A DNA stretch of 64,000 nt. Origin: an uncultured Burkholderiales bacterium (GTDB taxonomy: Bacteria; Pseudomonadota; Gammaproteobacteria; Burkholderiales; Burkholderiaceae_C). Each line of letters opens with the position of its first letter. Within the stretch, counting starts at the first letter, position 1. The stretch spans positions 11,655 through 75,654 of the forward strand of contig CALTTG010000014.1 in NCBI GenBank assembly GCA_943908475.1, given 5' to 3'. Position numbers and translations under genes: made by a program. Under the pieces are notes generated by a model, which was given only the letters and a program-made list of their open reading frames with translations, was not told the origin of the DNA and made no database searches. Below, piece after piece: positions 26,328 through 34,954 of this stretch.

Positions 26328-26943
26328 CGTCACACCCCTCACACACCCAGCGCCAGCGAGGCTGCGATCGATTGAGCACGGCACGCTCTGGCGCGCTCAA
26401 CACGTGCTCGATGGCCGCGAGCGCCGCAGCCACCCGCGCACCGCCCAGACCGGCCACCACCGAAAAGGGCAACCCATGGCGGATCAACTGCTCGCGCACC
26501 TTTCGATCGACCGGCTCCCTCACATGGGCACCATCGCGCATCCATCCATCGGCCACCCACGGCAGGTCCAGGGCCATCAAGAGCGTCAATGCCGCTGATT
26601 GATGCGCCAACACCCCCGCGTCATACAACGACGCGTCCGAGAAAATCAGATCGCTGTACACCGCGGTCATCAAGGCGGTCGTGTCGGCCAACACAATGGC
26701 GTGCTCACGCCGTGCAGTCTCGATGCGCTGGCTGTGTGCCTGCGCAAGGTCCCACTGCTCGTGCACGAAAGGCGTTCGACCGTGCACCTCGCAGAACTGA
26801 CGAAGGGTTTCATCGATCACGACGACGTCTCGCCCTTGCGCCTTCAATCGCTCGAACAATTGCTCCACGAGCGTGGTCTTGCCTGTGCTCTCGGCACCCA
26901 CCACGGCAATCCACAAGCCAAGCGCCAACGGCCGGTCAGGCAT
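26272..26943 (-). CDS. NadR-like ribosylnicotinamide kinase (AAA family)
   Basis: 223 aa. The Walker A GAESTGKTT (about 17-25) and following segments (VVIDETLRQFCEVHGRTP, ADTTALMTAVYSDLIF) match the C-terminal kinase domain of NadR, which phosphorylates nicotinamide riboside to NMN. The NadR adenylyltransferase and helix-turn-helix domains are absent. pnuC, encoding the riboside transporter, overlaps its start by 8 bases, which strongly supports the role. The last residues hold a C-x2-C-x4-C-x2-H pattern (CEGCDDGDCEQH, around 199-210) that may bind zinc. Confidence 0.85.
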   Translation of the reverse strand: MPDRPLALGLWIAVVGAESTGKTTLVEQLFERLKAQGRDVVVIDETLRQFCEVHGRTPFVHEQWDLAQAHSQRIETARREHAIVLADTTALMTAVYSDLIFSDASLYDAGVLAHQSAALTLLMALDLPWVADGWMRDGAHVREPVDRKVREQLIRHGLPFSVVAGLGGARVAAALAAIEHVLSAPERAVLNRSQPRWRWVCEGCDDGDCEQHWLPGAGADAGR

Positions 26944-27589
26944 GCGCGCGCTCCCGAGCCTTCAAACGCCATTGTTGCCATCCCCACAAGGACAGGACCG
27001 CAAACAGGCCATACAGAATCACCGTGAGCCAAAGCTGCTTGTGCGCAAACAGGGCCATCGACACCACGTTCACGAGGAACCAGCACGGCCAGTTTTCCAC
27101 CCATTTCCGCCCCAGCAAAACCTGCCCCACCAGGCTGCCCGCGGTGGGGAGGGCATCGCCATAGGGCACATCTGAATCGGTGATGTGGTCCAGCAGCAAG
27201 CCCAGTAAGGGCCACAGCGCCAGCACGGTCAGCACCGCTTGCCCGACACCACGAGCCGTGAGGTGCCGGACGCGGAGCAGCGCGCCATCTTCCCGCCCGC
27301 GCAGCCATTGCCACCACCCCCAGCACGACAGCAGCACGAACAGCACCTGCAACCCCGCCTCGCCATACAGGCGGAAACTCAGGAACAACACGCCGTAGGC
27401 CAGTGAACTGAGGATGGCCAGGGGCCACGCCAAAGGATGGACGCGCAGATTGCACATCACCATCCAGAGCGACAGCACGAAAGCAATGCCTTCCAGTCGG
27501 GACACCGGCACCGACCAGGCGGTGAACCACGGCTGCAAGACGGGGGCGGCCCAGTCCAGCAGCGCGGACAACGCCTCTTGGGTCAACAT
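26936..27589 (-). CDS. pnuC: Nicotinamide riboside transporter PnuC
   Basis: 217 aa integral membrane protein of the PnuC family with about seven hydrophobic segments. Recognisable parts are the WxxxxPVSRLEGIAFVLSLWMVMCNLR start, LSSLAYGVLFLSFRLYGEAGLQVLFV, and NWPCWFLVNVVSMALFAHKQLW with the W/N residues that line the substrate path. It imports nicotinamide riboside by facilitated diffusion, trapped by phosphorylation through the overlapping downstream kinase. It lies 20 bases after ftsB. Confidence 0.93.
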   Translation of the reverse strand: MLTQEALSALLDWAAPVLQPWFTAWSVPVSRLEGIAFVLSLWMVMCNLRVHPLAWPLAILSSLAYGVLFLSFRLYGEAGLQVLFVLLSCWGWWQWLRGREDGALLRVRHLTARGVGQAVLTVLALWPLLGLLLDHITDSDVPYGDALPTAGSLVGQVLLGRKWVENWPCWFLVNVVSMALFAHKQLWLTVILYGLFAVLSLWGWQQWRLKARERAHA

Positions 27590-27609
27590 CGGGGTCGTGG
27601 GATCTGGCT

Positions 27610-27885
27610 TCAGCGTGCCGATGAGATCTGGACAAAGACCTCGTCGGGTTTGACCATGCCCAGCTCCGTGCGGGCGATTTCCTCGGCCATCTCCAGGCCT
27701 TCGCGGAGGTCTCGCACTTCGGCCGCCAACTGTTCATTGCGAACACGGGCCTGTGCATTTTTTTCCTGCTGAACTTGCAGCTCGTGGCGCAACGACAGGG
27801 CGCGGGGCACGCCACCTTTGCCGAACCACAGCTCGGCATGCACCACGCCCAAAAGGGCCAAAAGGGCAACGAAGGCAAAACGCAT
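27610..27885 (-). CDS. ftsB: Cell division protein FtsB
   Basis: 91 aa bitopic protein: a short cytoplasmic start, one membrane helix (FAFVALLALLGVVHAELWFG), then a periplasmic coiled coil (SLRHELQVQQEKNAQARVRNEQ and on) and the family ending ARTELGMVKPDEVFVQ. It forms the FtsQLB complex that activates septal peptidoglycan synthesis. The ATG at 27885 was chosen over an upstream in-frame start at 27963, which would overlap eno. Directly downstream of eno, as in most proteobacteria. Confidence 0.93.
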   Translation of the reverse strand: MRFAFVALLALLGVVHAELWFGKGGVPRALSLRHELQVQQEKNAQARVRNEQLAAEVRDLREGLEMAEEIARTELGMVKPDEVFVQISSAR

Positions 27886-27912
27886 GGCGAGACAGCTTAA
27901 CAGAAACGGACA

Positions 27913-27930
27913 AGGGGCCCGTAGGCCCCT
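27913..27930 (-). other. Hairpin between eno and ftsB
   Basis: A 7-bp stem (AGGGGCC/GGCCCCT with a short loop) lies 30 bases after the eno stop. No T-run follows, so partial attenuation or mRNA processing is more likely than full termination. Confidence 0.4.
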
Positions 27931-27959
27931 CGTGTCATTCACCCCAGAGGGTGCCCTGC

Positions 27960-29243
27960 TCAACGCAGGTTATAGAAGGCGCTGCGGCCGGGATACACGG
28001 CCACATTGCCCAGGTCTTCTTCGATGCGCAGGAGCTGGTTGTACTTGCTCATGCGGTCGGAACGGCTCATCGAACCGGTCTTGATCTGGCCAGCGTTCAG
28101 GCCCACGGCGATGTCCGAGATGGTGTTGTCTTCGGTTTCGCCCGAACGATGCGAGATCACGGCGGTATAACCAGCGCGTTTGGCCATTTCGATGGCGGCA
28201 AACGTTTCGGTCAGGGTGCCGATCTGGTTGATCTTGATCAGGATCGAGTTGGCGATGCCCTTGTCGATGCCTTCTTTCAGGATCTTGGTGTTGGTCACGA
28301 ACAGGTCGTCACCGACCAGCTGCACCTTTTTGCCCAGACGCTCGGTCAGGTGGGCCCAACCAGCCCAGTCGCCTTCGTGCATGCCGTCTTCGATCGAGAT
28401 GATCGGGTACTTGTCCACCCAGGTGGCCAGCATGTCGGTCCACTGCTCGGCGGTCAGCACCAGGCCTTCGCCTTCCAAGTGGTACTTGCCGTCCTTGTAG
28501 AACTCGGAGGCGGCGCAGTCCAGGCCCAGGGCGATCTGTTCGCCAGGCACGTAGCCAGCGGCTTCGATGGCCTGCAGGATCAGCTGGATGGCAGCTTCGT
28601 GGCTTTCCACGGAAGGTGCGAAACCACCTTCGTCGCCCACGGCGGTGCTGATGTGCTTGTCGTGCAGGATCTTCTTGAGGGCGTGGAAGACTTCGGCGCC
28701 GTAGCGCAGGGCTTCGCGGAAGGTCGGGGCGCCCACCGGCAGGATCATGAATTCCTGCAGGTCGAGGTTGTTGTTGGCGTGGGCGCCACCGTTGATGACG
28801 TTCATCATCGGCACGGGCAGCTGCACCGCACCCATGCCGCCGAAGTAGCGGTACAAGGGCAGGCCGGCTTCTTCGGCCGCGGCGCGAGCCACGGCCATCG
28901 ACACGGCCAGCATGGCGTTGGCGCCCAGGCGGCCCTTGTTCTCGGTGCCGTCGAGGTCGATCAGGGTCTTGTCCAGGAAGGCTTGCTCGGAAGCGTCCAG
29001 GCCCAGCACGGCTTCGGCGATTTCGGTGTTGATGTGCTCAACAGCCTTCAGCACGCCCTTGCCCAGGTAACGGCTCTTGTCGCCGTCACGCAGTTCGATG
29101 GCTTCGCGCGAGCCGGTCGAAGCACCCGAAGGCACGGCAGCACGGCCCATGACGCCGCTTTCCAGCAGCACGTCGCATTCGACGGTGGGGTTTCCGCGGC
29201 TGTCGATCACTTCGCGGCCGATGATGTCAACGATGGCGCTCAT
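27960..29243 (-). CDS. eno: Enolase
   Basis: 427 aa, interconverts 2-phosphoglycerate and phosphoenolpyruvate. Conserved parts: N-terminal IIGREVIDSRGNPTVE, catalytic GDEGGFAPS, metal-binding VGDDLFVTN and signature LIKINQIGTLTET, then SHRSGETED. Length is normal. It follows kdsA by 79 bases, with an intrinsic terminator in that gap, so eno may have its own promoter although none is obvious. Confidence 0.97.
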   Translation of the reverse strand: MSAIVDIIGREVIDSRGNPTVECDVLLESGVMGRAAVPSGASTGSREAIELRDGDKSRYLGKGVLKAVEHINTEIAEAVLGLDASEQAFLDKTLIDLDGTENKGRLGANAMLAVSMAVARAAAEEAGLPLYRYFGGMGAVQLPVPMMNVINGGAHANNNLDLQEFMILPVGAPTFREALRYGAEVFHALKKILHDKHISTAVGDEGGFAPSVESHEAAIQLILQAIEAAGYVPGEQIALGLDCAASEFYKDGKYHLEGEGLVLTAEQWTDMLATWVDKYPIISIEDGMHEGDWAGWAHLTERLGKKVQLVGDDLFVTNTKILKEGIDKGIANSILIKINQIGTLTETFAAIEMAKRAGYTAVISHRSGETEDNTISDIAVGLNAGQIKTGSMSRSDRMSKYNQLLRIEEDLGNVAVYPGRSAFYNLR

Positions 29244-29279
29244 CCGTTGTTCCTCAGAAGAATTGAAAGATTGAAAAGC

Positions 29280-29311
29280 AAAAAAGCGGCTCGCCTGAAA
29301 GGCAAACCGCC
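29280..29311 (-). terminator. Intrinsic terminator downstream of kdsA
   Basis: On the minus strand GCGGTTTGCCT/AGGCGAGCCGC pairs over 11 positions (two G-U) around a TTC loop, followed by seven T residues. It lies 12 bases past the kdsA stop and 37 bases before the eno start. Confidence 0.75.
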
Positions 29312-29322
29312 GATTTTACGGG

Positions 29323-30177
29323 TCAGTTGAAGTCGGTTTCCAGGAAGCCGTTCTTCTTGGTGATGCGGTCGAGTTCGACCAGGGTCTCCAGCAGGGCCTT
29401 CATGTGCTTGAGCGGCACGGCGTTGGGGCCGTCGCTCCAGGCCTTGGCCGGATCGGGGTGGGTCTCCATGAAGAGGCCCGCCACGCCGGCGGCCACACCA
29501 GCACGAGCCAGCACAGGCACCATCTCACGGGCACCGCCACTGGCGCCGCCCAGGCCGCCCGGCTTTTGCACCGAGTGGGTCACGTCAAACACCACCGGGG
29601 CGCCCGACTTGCGCATCTCGGCCAGGCTGGTCATGTCGGCCACAAGGTTGTTGTAGCCAAAGCTCACGCCGCGCTCGCAGGCCAGGAAGCGGTCAGGTGA
29701 CAGGCCAGCCTCCTGCGCAGCAGCGCGGGCCTTGTCGATGACGTTCTTCATGTCCCAGGGCGCGAGGAACTGGCCCTTCTTGATGTTCACCGGCTTGCCC
29801 GACTTGGCCACCGCCCGGATGAAGTCGGTCTGGCGGCACAAAAAGGCCGGGGTCTGCAGCACGTCGACCACGCTGGCGACCTCGGCCACCTGCGATTCGT
29901 CGTGCACATCGGTCAGCACCGGCAGGCCGGTCTGGCGGCGAACCTCATCCAGGATCTGCAAGCCCTTGTCGATGCCCAGACCACGGGCTGTGGTGCCCGA
30001 GGAGCGGTTGGCCTTGTCGAAGGAGCCCTTGTAAATCAGCGGAATGCCCAGTGGCGTGCAAGCCTCCTGAAGGCGGCTCGCCACCTCCAGCGACAGCTCC
30101 AGGCTTTCGATGGAGCAGGTGCCCGCAATCAGGAAGAAGGGGTGCTCCAGGCCAGCATCAAAACCGCAGAGTTTCAT
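29323..30177 (-). CDS. kdsA: 3-deoxy-8-phosphooctulonate synthase KdsA
   Basis: 284 aa aldolase making KDO-8-phosphate from arabinose-5-phosphate and PEP, needed for lipopolysaccharide core. Conserved segments: IAGTCSIES, KGSFDKANRSS, LTDVHDESQV, KKGQFLAPWDM, CERGVSFGYNNLV, DVTHSVQ(K)PGG and METHPDP. Metal-independent KdsA types carry Asn where metal types have Cys near the N-terminus; here Cys in AGTCSIES suggests the metal-dependent type, an inference from one position. It follows pyrG by 33 bases. Confidence 0.96.
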   Translation of the reverse strand: MKLCGFDAGLEHPFFLIAGTCSIESLELSLEVASRLQEACTPLGIPLIYKGSFDKANRSSGTTARGLGIDKGLQILDEVRRQTGLPVLTDVHDESQVAEVASVVDVLQTPAFLCRQTDFIRAVAKSGKPVNIKKGQFLAPWDMKNVIDKARAAAQEAGLSPDRFLACERGVSFGYNNLVADMTSLAEMRKSGAPVVFDVTHSVQKPGGLGGASGGAREMVPVLARAGVAAGVAGLFMETHPDPAKAWSDGPNAVPLKHMKALLETLVELDRITKKNGFLETDFN

Positions 30178-30210
30178 GGTTCAACCTTTGTGAGAGTCCA
30201 GCCGTGGAGT

Positions 30211-31863
30211 TCAAGCCTTGGCAGCGGCCTGGTGTTCCAGCGCGGCCTTGATGTAAGCCTTGAACAGCGGGTGGCCATCCCAGGGGGTCGACTTGAACTC
30301 GGGGTGAAACTGCACGCCCACGTACCATGGGTGCACGCTCTTGGGCAGTTCGACCATCTCGGTCAGCTTCTCGCGCTGAGTGATGGCCGAGATCACCAAG
30401 CCGGACTCCTGCAGCTTGTCGAGATAACGCTCGTTGGCTTCGTAGCGGTGGCGATGGCGCTCGGTGACCACATCGCCGTAGATCTCGTGCGCGATGGTGC
30501 CGGGCTTCACATCCGAGCTCTGCGCGCCCAGACGCATGGTGCCGCCCAGGTCAGACGAGGCATCGCGCTTTTGCACGGTGCCATCGGCGTCGAGCCACTC
30601 GTCGATCAGGGCGATGACGGGGTGCGGGCCTTGCGGCTCGAACTCGGTGGAGTTGGCACCGGCCAGGCCTGCCTTGTGGCGGGCGTATTCGATGGTGGCC
30701 ACTTGCATGCCCAGGCAGATGCCCAGGTAAGGGATGCCGTTCTCGCGGGCGTACTGGGCCGCGATGATCTTGCCTTCCACGCCGCGCTTGCCGAAGCCGC
30801 CGGGCACCAAGATGGCGTCGAACTTCGACAAGGCATCGGCCGTGTCGGCGGTGAGCGACTCGGAATCCACGTACTCGATGTTCACGCGCGCATGGTTGTG
30901 GATGCCAGCGTGGCGCAAGGCCTCGTTGAGCGACTTGTACGAGTCCGAAAGCTCGGTGTACTTGCCGCACATGGCGATCGTGACCTCCCCCTTGGGGTTC
31001 TCGACCTCATAGACCAGATTGTCCCAGCGCGACAGGTCGGCAGGCTTGGTCTGCAGTTGCAGCTTGGTGCAGATCAGGTCATCGAGGTGCTGCTCGTGCA
31101 GCATGCGAGGCACCTTGTAGATGGTGTCGGCATCCCAGACCGAGATCACGCCCGACTCGGGCACGTTGGTGAACAAGGAGATCTTCTCGCGCTCGTCTGC
31201 GGGAATGGCCCGGTCAGCACGGCACAACAGCGCATCGGGCTGAATGCCGATTTCACGCATCTTCTGCACCGTGTGCTGCGTGGGCTTGGTCTTCAACTCG
31301 CCAGCAGCCGCGATGAAGGGCACGTAGGTCAAGTGAACAAACGCGGCATTGGTGGGACCGGCTTTCAATGAAAGCTGGCGCGCCGCTTCCATGAACGGCA
31401 GCGATTCGATGTCGCCCACGGTGCCACCGATTTCGACGATGGCCACATCGACGGCGTCGGGCGTGCCGACACCGGCGCCACGGCGCACGTAATCCTGAAT
31501 CTCGTTGGTGATGTGGGGGATGACCTGCACGGTCTTGCCCAGGTAGTCACCACGTCGCTCTTTCTCGAGGACGCTCTTGTAGATCTGGCCCGTGGTGAAG
31601 TTGTTGGCCTTCTTCATCCGCGTGGTGATGAAGCGCTCGTAGTGCCCCAGATCGAGGTCGGTTTCGGCGCCATCATCGGTCACGAACACCTCACCGTGCT
31701 GGAACGGCGACATGGTGCCCGGGTCCACGTTGATGTAGGGGTCGAGCTTGATGAGGGTGACTTTGAGGCCACGCGATTCCAAAATCGCGGCCAGTGACGC
31801 GGCGGCGATGCCCTTGCCAAGCGAGGACACCACACCGCCCGTGACGAAGACAAACTTGGTCAT
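30211..31863 (-). CDS. pyrG: CTP synthase
   Basis: 550 aa, converts UTP to CTP with glutamine or ammonia. The N-terminal synthetase starts MTKFVFVTGGVVSSLGKG with its P-loop; the C-terminal class I glutamine amidotransferase domain has the nucleophile Cys in GICLGMQ and the His/Glu pair in the final VQFHPEFKS. The ATG at 31863 is set by family similarity. It is preceded by a hairpin followed by TTTT, 5 bases before the start; see that entry. First gene of pyrG-kdsA(-eno). Confidence 0.97.
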   Translation of the reverse strand: MTKFVFVTGGVVSSLGKGIAAASLAAILESRGLKVTLIKLDPYINVDPGTMSPFQHGEVFVTDDGAETDLDLGHYERFITTRMKKANNFTTGQIYKSVLEKERRGDYLGKTVQVIPHITNEIQDYVRRGAGVGTPDAVDVAIVEIGGTVGDIESLPFMEAARQLSLKAGPTNAAFVHLTYVPFIAAAGELKTKPTQHTVQKMREIGIQPDALLCRADRAIPADEREKISLFTNVPESGVISVWDADTIYKVPRMLHEQHLDDLICTKLQLQTKPADLSRWDNLVYEVENPKGEVTIAMCGKYTELSDSYKSLNEALRHAGIHNHARVNIEYVDSESLTADTADALSKFDAILVPGGFGKRGVEGKIIAAQYARENGIPYLGICLGMQVATIEYARHKAGLAGANSTEFEPQGPHPVIALIDEWLDADGTVQKRDASSDLGGTMRLGAQSSDVKPGTIAHEIYGDVVTERHRHRYEANERYLDKLQESGLVISAITQREKLTEMVELPKSVHPWYVGVQFHPEFKSTPWDGHPLFKAYIKAALEHQAAAKA

Positions 31864-31868
31864 TGCGC

Positions 31869-31895
31869 AAAAGCGCCCGCGACAATGCGGGCGCT
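31869..31895 (-). promoter_or_regulatory. Terminator-like hairpin in the pyrG leader
   Basis: AGCGCCCGC/GCGGGCGCT, a perfect 9-bp stem with a 6-base loop, followed by TTTT, ends five bases before the pyrG ATG. It may attenuate transcription or hide the start region. No Shine-Dalgarno sequence lies between it and ATG. Confidence 0.55.
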
Positions 31896-31911
31896 GCGGT
31901 GGTAAAGCGAA

Positions 31912-31917
31912 ATTATA
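31912..31917 (-). promoter_or_regulatory. -10 element of pyrG
   Basis: A perfect TATAAT on the minus strand, 48 bases before the pyrG ATG and just upstream of the leader hairpin. The -35 region (around 31935-31940) is weak. Confidence 0.55.
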
Positions 31918-32027
31918 CGTGCTGGCGTTGCTGTGTGGCGGTGTTTCTCCGCAGATCGGTGGTTGCCCGCCATGCACGGCACGCCATTTCGACCACAACG
32001 AAGTGCGCCAGCCCAGGCCCAGAACGA

Positions 32028-32054
32028 CAAAGCCGCCCACGAGGGGCGGCTTTT
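32028..32054 (-). terminator. Intrinsic terminator of tRNA-Ser
   Basis: AAAGCCGCCC pairs with GGGCGGCTTT around a 5-base loop, starting 9 bases past the tRNA 3' end. Both flanks carry A/T runs, so it may work on both strands. Confidence 0.75.
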
Positions 32055-32062
32055 CATGTCGT

Positions 32063-32155
32063 TGGCGGAGACGAAGGGATTCGAACCCTTGATGCAGGTT
32101 TTGCCCACATACTCCCTTAGCAGGGGAGCACCTTCGGCCTCTCGGTCACGTCTCC
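32063..32155 (-). tRNA. tRNA-Ser (anticodon GCU)
   Basis: 93 bases including an encoded CCA. The acceptor stem GGAGACG/CGTCTCC, anticodon stem-loop CTCCC-CTGCTAA-GGGAG giving GCU, the long class II variable arm (TATGTGGGCAAAACCTGCAT region) and the T arm AAGGGTTCGAATCCCTT are all seen on the minus strand. It reads AGC/AGU serine codons. It sits 68 bases after lysC and may be co-transcribed with it. Confidence 0.97.
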
Positions 32156-32223
32156 AGCACAGCCAGAATTCTAACCCGGAAATTTCGAGCTTCCGGGCCA
32201 AACCGGCATAAAAAACAACGTGA

Positions 32224-33480
32224 TCAGGCCTTGGCTTCGTCCAGACCGAAGGCCTTGTGCAGCGCACGAACAGCCAGCTCCAGATACTTCTCGTCGATCA
32301 CGACCGAGGTCTTGATTTCACTGGTCGTGATCATCTGGATGTTGATGCGCTCATCAGACAAGGTCTTGAACATCGTGCTGGCAATGCCCACGTGGCTGCG
32401 CATGCCGATGCCCACGATGCTGACTTTGGCGATCTTGGCATCACCCACCACCTCACGGGCACCCAACTCGGGCAACACCTGGGTTTGCAGCAACTCCATG
32501 GTGCGAGCGTGATCGCCACGCGGCACGGTGAACGAAAAGTCCGTTTTGCCATCGTGCGAGACGTTTTGGATGATCACGTCCACGTCGATGTTGGCGTCAG
32601 CCACCTTACCCAGGATCTGGTAAGCAATGCCGGGGGTGTCGGGCACGCCGACCACGGTGATCTTGGCTTCGTCGCGGGTGAATGCGATGCCGGAAACAAC
32701 GGCTTGTTCCATTTTTTCGTCTTCCTCAAAACTGATGAGCGTGCCCGACTTGGCTTCTTCTGCCAGGTCGATGTCCCAGGGGGTGAAGCTGGACAGCACA
32801 CGAAGGGGCACACGGTATTTGCCGGCAAACTCCACCGAGCGGATCTGCAGCACCTTGGAGCCCAGGCTGGCCATTTCCAGCATTTCCTCGAAGCTGATGC
32901 TGTGCATGCGGCGGGCTTCAGGCACCACACGCGGGTCCGTCGTGTAGACGCCATCCACATCGGTGTAAATCAGGCACTCGTCGGCCTTCATCGCGGCGGC
33001 AACGGCCACCGCAGAGGTGTCAGAGCCCCCGCGCCCCAGCGTGGTGATGTGGCCGTCAGGGTCGACACCCTGGAAGCCGGTGATGACCACCACCTTGCCC
33101 GCAGCCAGGTCGGCACGCACGCGGGCGTCATCGATGCTCTCGATCCGAGCCTTGGTGAAAGACGAGTCGGTCTTGATGGGGACCTGCCAGCCGGCATAGC
33201 TCACCGACTCCAGACCTTCGGCCTGCAATGCGATGGCCAACAGACCCGACGATACTTGCTCGCCCGTGGCGGCAATCATGTCGAGCTCTCGAGGGCTGGG
33301 GCTGGTGGACAGCTCTTTGGCCAAGCCGAGCAAGCGGTTGGTTTCGCCACTCATGGCCGACGGAACGACCACGAGTTGATGACCCGCCCGCACCCACTTG
33401 GCCACGCGCTTGGCCACGTTGCGGATGCGCTCGGTCGAGCCCATCGACGTGCCGCCGTATTTGTGAACAATCAGTGCCAT
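32224..33480 (-). CDS. lysC: Aspartate kinase
   Basis: 418 aa, phosphorylates aspartate as the first step to lysine, threonine, methionine and DAP. The N-terminal kinase domain begins with VHKYGGTSMGS; GRGGSDTSAVAVAAA binds aspartate/ATP; two C-terminal ACT domains (from about 265, with VGVPDTPGIAYQILGKVADANIDVD and VGIGMRSHVGIASTMFKTL) give feedback control, probably by lysine plus threonine. The protein size fits the alpha subunit of an alpha2beta2-type enzyme, whose beta subunit often comes from an internal start. ATG at 33480; no ribosome-binding site is evident. Confidence 0.95.
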   Translation of the reverse strand: MALIVHKYGGTSMGSTERIRNVAKRVAKWVRAGHQLVVVPSAMSGETNRLLGLAKELSTSPSPRELDMIAATGEQVSSGLLAIALQAEGLESVSYAGWQVPIKTDSSFTKARIESIDDARVRADLAAGKVVVITGFQGVDPDGHITTLGRGGSDTSAVAVAAAMKADECLIYTDVDGVYTTDPRVVPEARRMHSISFEEMLEMASLGSKVLQIRSVEFAGKYRVPLRVLSSFTPWDIDLAEEAKSGTLISFEEDEKMEQAVVSGIAFTRDEAKITVVGVPDTPGIAYQILGKVADANIDVDVIIQNVSHDGKTDFSFTVPRGDHARTMELLQTQVLPELGAREVVGDAKIAKVSIVGIGMRSHVGIASTMFKTLSDERINIQMITTSEIKTSVVIDEKYLELAVRALHKAFGLDEAKA

Positions 33481-33619
33481 GTCAGACGTTGCTGAGTAGT
33501 GAAAACTTCCGTTTGGCTTGTGCAACCCAGGTCAACCAACCCCGGCCGCCGAACGGACAAACACGGGATTTTAGCCTCCCCCGACCAACCCGGTCTACTT
33601 GGGTATGCGCGTGGTCAGA

Positions 33620-34954
33620 TCAATTGACCCGCTTGTTCGGGGGTTGCCCAAGCACCAGGCGAACCCTGGGTGAACCGGGCCAGGCCGCTGCACGGGCGTC
33701 CACACCCAAGCCCGGCACAAACATCAAGGCACCCTCCTTGCTGAACAGCAGGTGCGTTGGCCGCACCCCTCTGGGCACCCCTGCTGATTGAAACTGCTTC
33801 TTCAAGCTCCTGAGTGGGCGACCGGGCCCCATCTGAAACAGCTCGCCCCCATGGCGAGGCATCCAGCGCGCCCCCTGCATGCACTGAACCGGCACGCTGA
33901 GCGGGTGCTGGTCGTCACAAGGAACAGCCGTCACCACTGGGGGCAGGGGTTCTTCTCCGCGCGGCGCCCACTGCACCTCGCCGCGGCGCAGGGTCAGGAC
34001 GCCACCGCCAGCAGCCATCGGCCAGCTCGCGACCGACCGAAGGTCACGACATCGCCAGTCCGCCTGCAAAAGTCGAATCAACGACTGGGTCACACCGGCA
34101 GATGCGCGCTGCTCCAGCCAAGCCTTGAGCAACAAACGCTGCGCCGCCTCGGGCTGAAGGCGCCAGCGAGTGACGCTCAACCGGGCCGGATCATCGGGAC
34201 AGACAGCGCCGAGCGCATCGTTCAACCAGCCTTGAAGGCACGCCTGAGCATCGGCCGCATGGGATGCCGCATCGCTCAACGCCAGGTCAGGCGATGGAAA
34301 GGCTTGACTCAGCGCGGGCCAGACCGTGTGCCGGAGCCGATTCCGAGCGAACCGAGGGTCTGCATTGCTTTCGTCGTCGACCCAGCGCAAGCCATGATGC
34401 TGCGCATAGGCCTGAATGCGCGAAGACTCCACCGAGAGCCAGGGGCGGCACCAAACCAGCCCGTCGCGGCGCACTTGCTGGGGCATGGCCGCCAAGCCCG
34501 CCAGCCCGCCCCCTCTCAAGGACTGCAGCAAGAAGGTTTCGGCCTGGTCGAGGCGGTGGTGGGCCAGCAGCAGTGCCCCCGCGCCGACCTCTTGGGCCAT
34601 CTCCCGCAAGGCCTCGTAGCGTCCGGCTCGGGCCCAAGCCTCCACACTGTCGCCCGACCTGGGCGCCCCGCTCAAGCGGCGCCCCCGAAAATCGACCGGC
34701 CACCCCAATGCTCGCCAAACGGCCACCTGGTCGGCCACATGCGCCCACCACTGGTCGGCACGAGGGCTCAAGCCATGGTGCACGTGCAAAGCCACCACCT
34801 GGATGCCGGGCGCCTTCAAGGCCGCGTGCACCGTGGCATGCAGCAGGGCCATGGAGTCGCGTCCGCCACTGCAGGCGACAGCCACCACCTGAGGGCGACC
34901 GAGCGCCACGCAGGCGCTGAGGTCAACGCTCAGTGGTGTCGGTGTAGCGTCCAT
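33620..34954 (-). CDS. tilS: tRNA(Ile)-lysidine synthetase TilS
   Basis: 444 aa N-type ATP pyrophosphatase that puts lysine on C34 of tRNA-Ile(CAU), changing it to read AUA. The PP-loop SGGRDSMAL is near residues 31-39, followed by HVHHGLSP and the HHRLDQAETFLLQSLRGGGLAGLAAM motif that contacts ATP and tRNA. C-terminal substrate-binding domains are less conserved, as usual. It overlaps the accA 3' end by 32 bases (ATG at 34954); another ATG at 34972 is possible. Confidence 0.92.
   Translation of the reverse strand: MDATPTPLSVDLSACVALGRPQVVAVACSGGRDSMALLHATVHAALKAPGIQVVALHVHHGLSPRADQWWAHVADQVAVWRALGWPVDFRGRRLSGAPRSGDSVEAWARAGRYEALREMAQEVGAGALLLAHHRLDQAETFLLQSLRGGGLAGLAAMPQQVRRDGLVWCRPWLSVESSRIQAYAQHHGLRWVDDESNADPRFARNRLRHTVWPALSQAFPSPDLALSDAASHAADAQACLQGWLNDALGAVCPDDPARLSVTRWRLQPEAAQRLLLKAWLEQRASAGVTQSLIRLLQADWRCRDLRSVASWPMAAGGGVLTLRRGEVQWAPRGEEPLPPVVTAVPCDDQHPLSVPVQCMQGARWMPRHGGELFQMGPGRPLRSLKKQFQSAGVPRGVRPTHLLFSKEGALMFVPGLGVDARAAAWPGSPRVRLVLGQPPNKRVN

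Noticed and set aside
26272..26943. Full NadR regulator
   Set aside because: The helix-turn-helix and NMN adenylyltransferase domains are missing; only the kinase domain is present.
27753..29330. A very long open frame (over 500 codons) antisense to eno, and similar long antisense frames over pyrG, ccoN, clpA and icd
   Set aside because: They mirror well-conserved genes, have His/Gly/Asp-rich composition from reverse-strand codon bias, and match no family I know.
33481..33619. Lysine riboswitch upstream of lysC
   Set aside because: The gap is only 139 bases, lacks the lysine-element core, and the element is not expected in this group.
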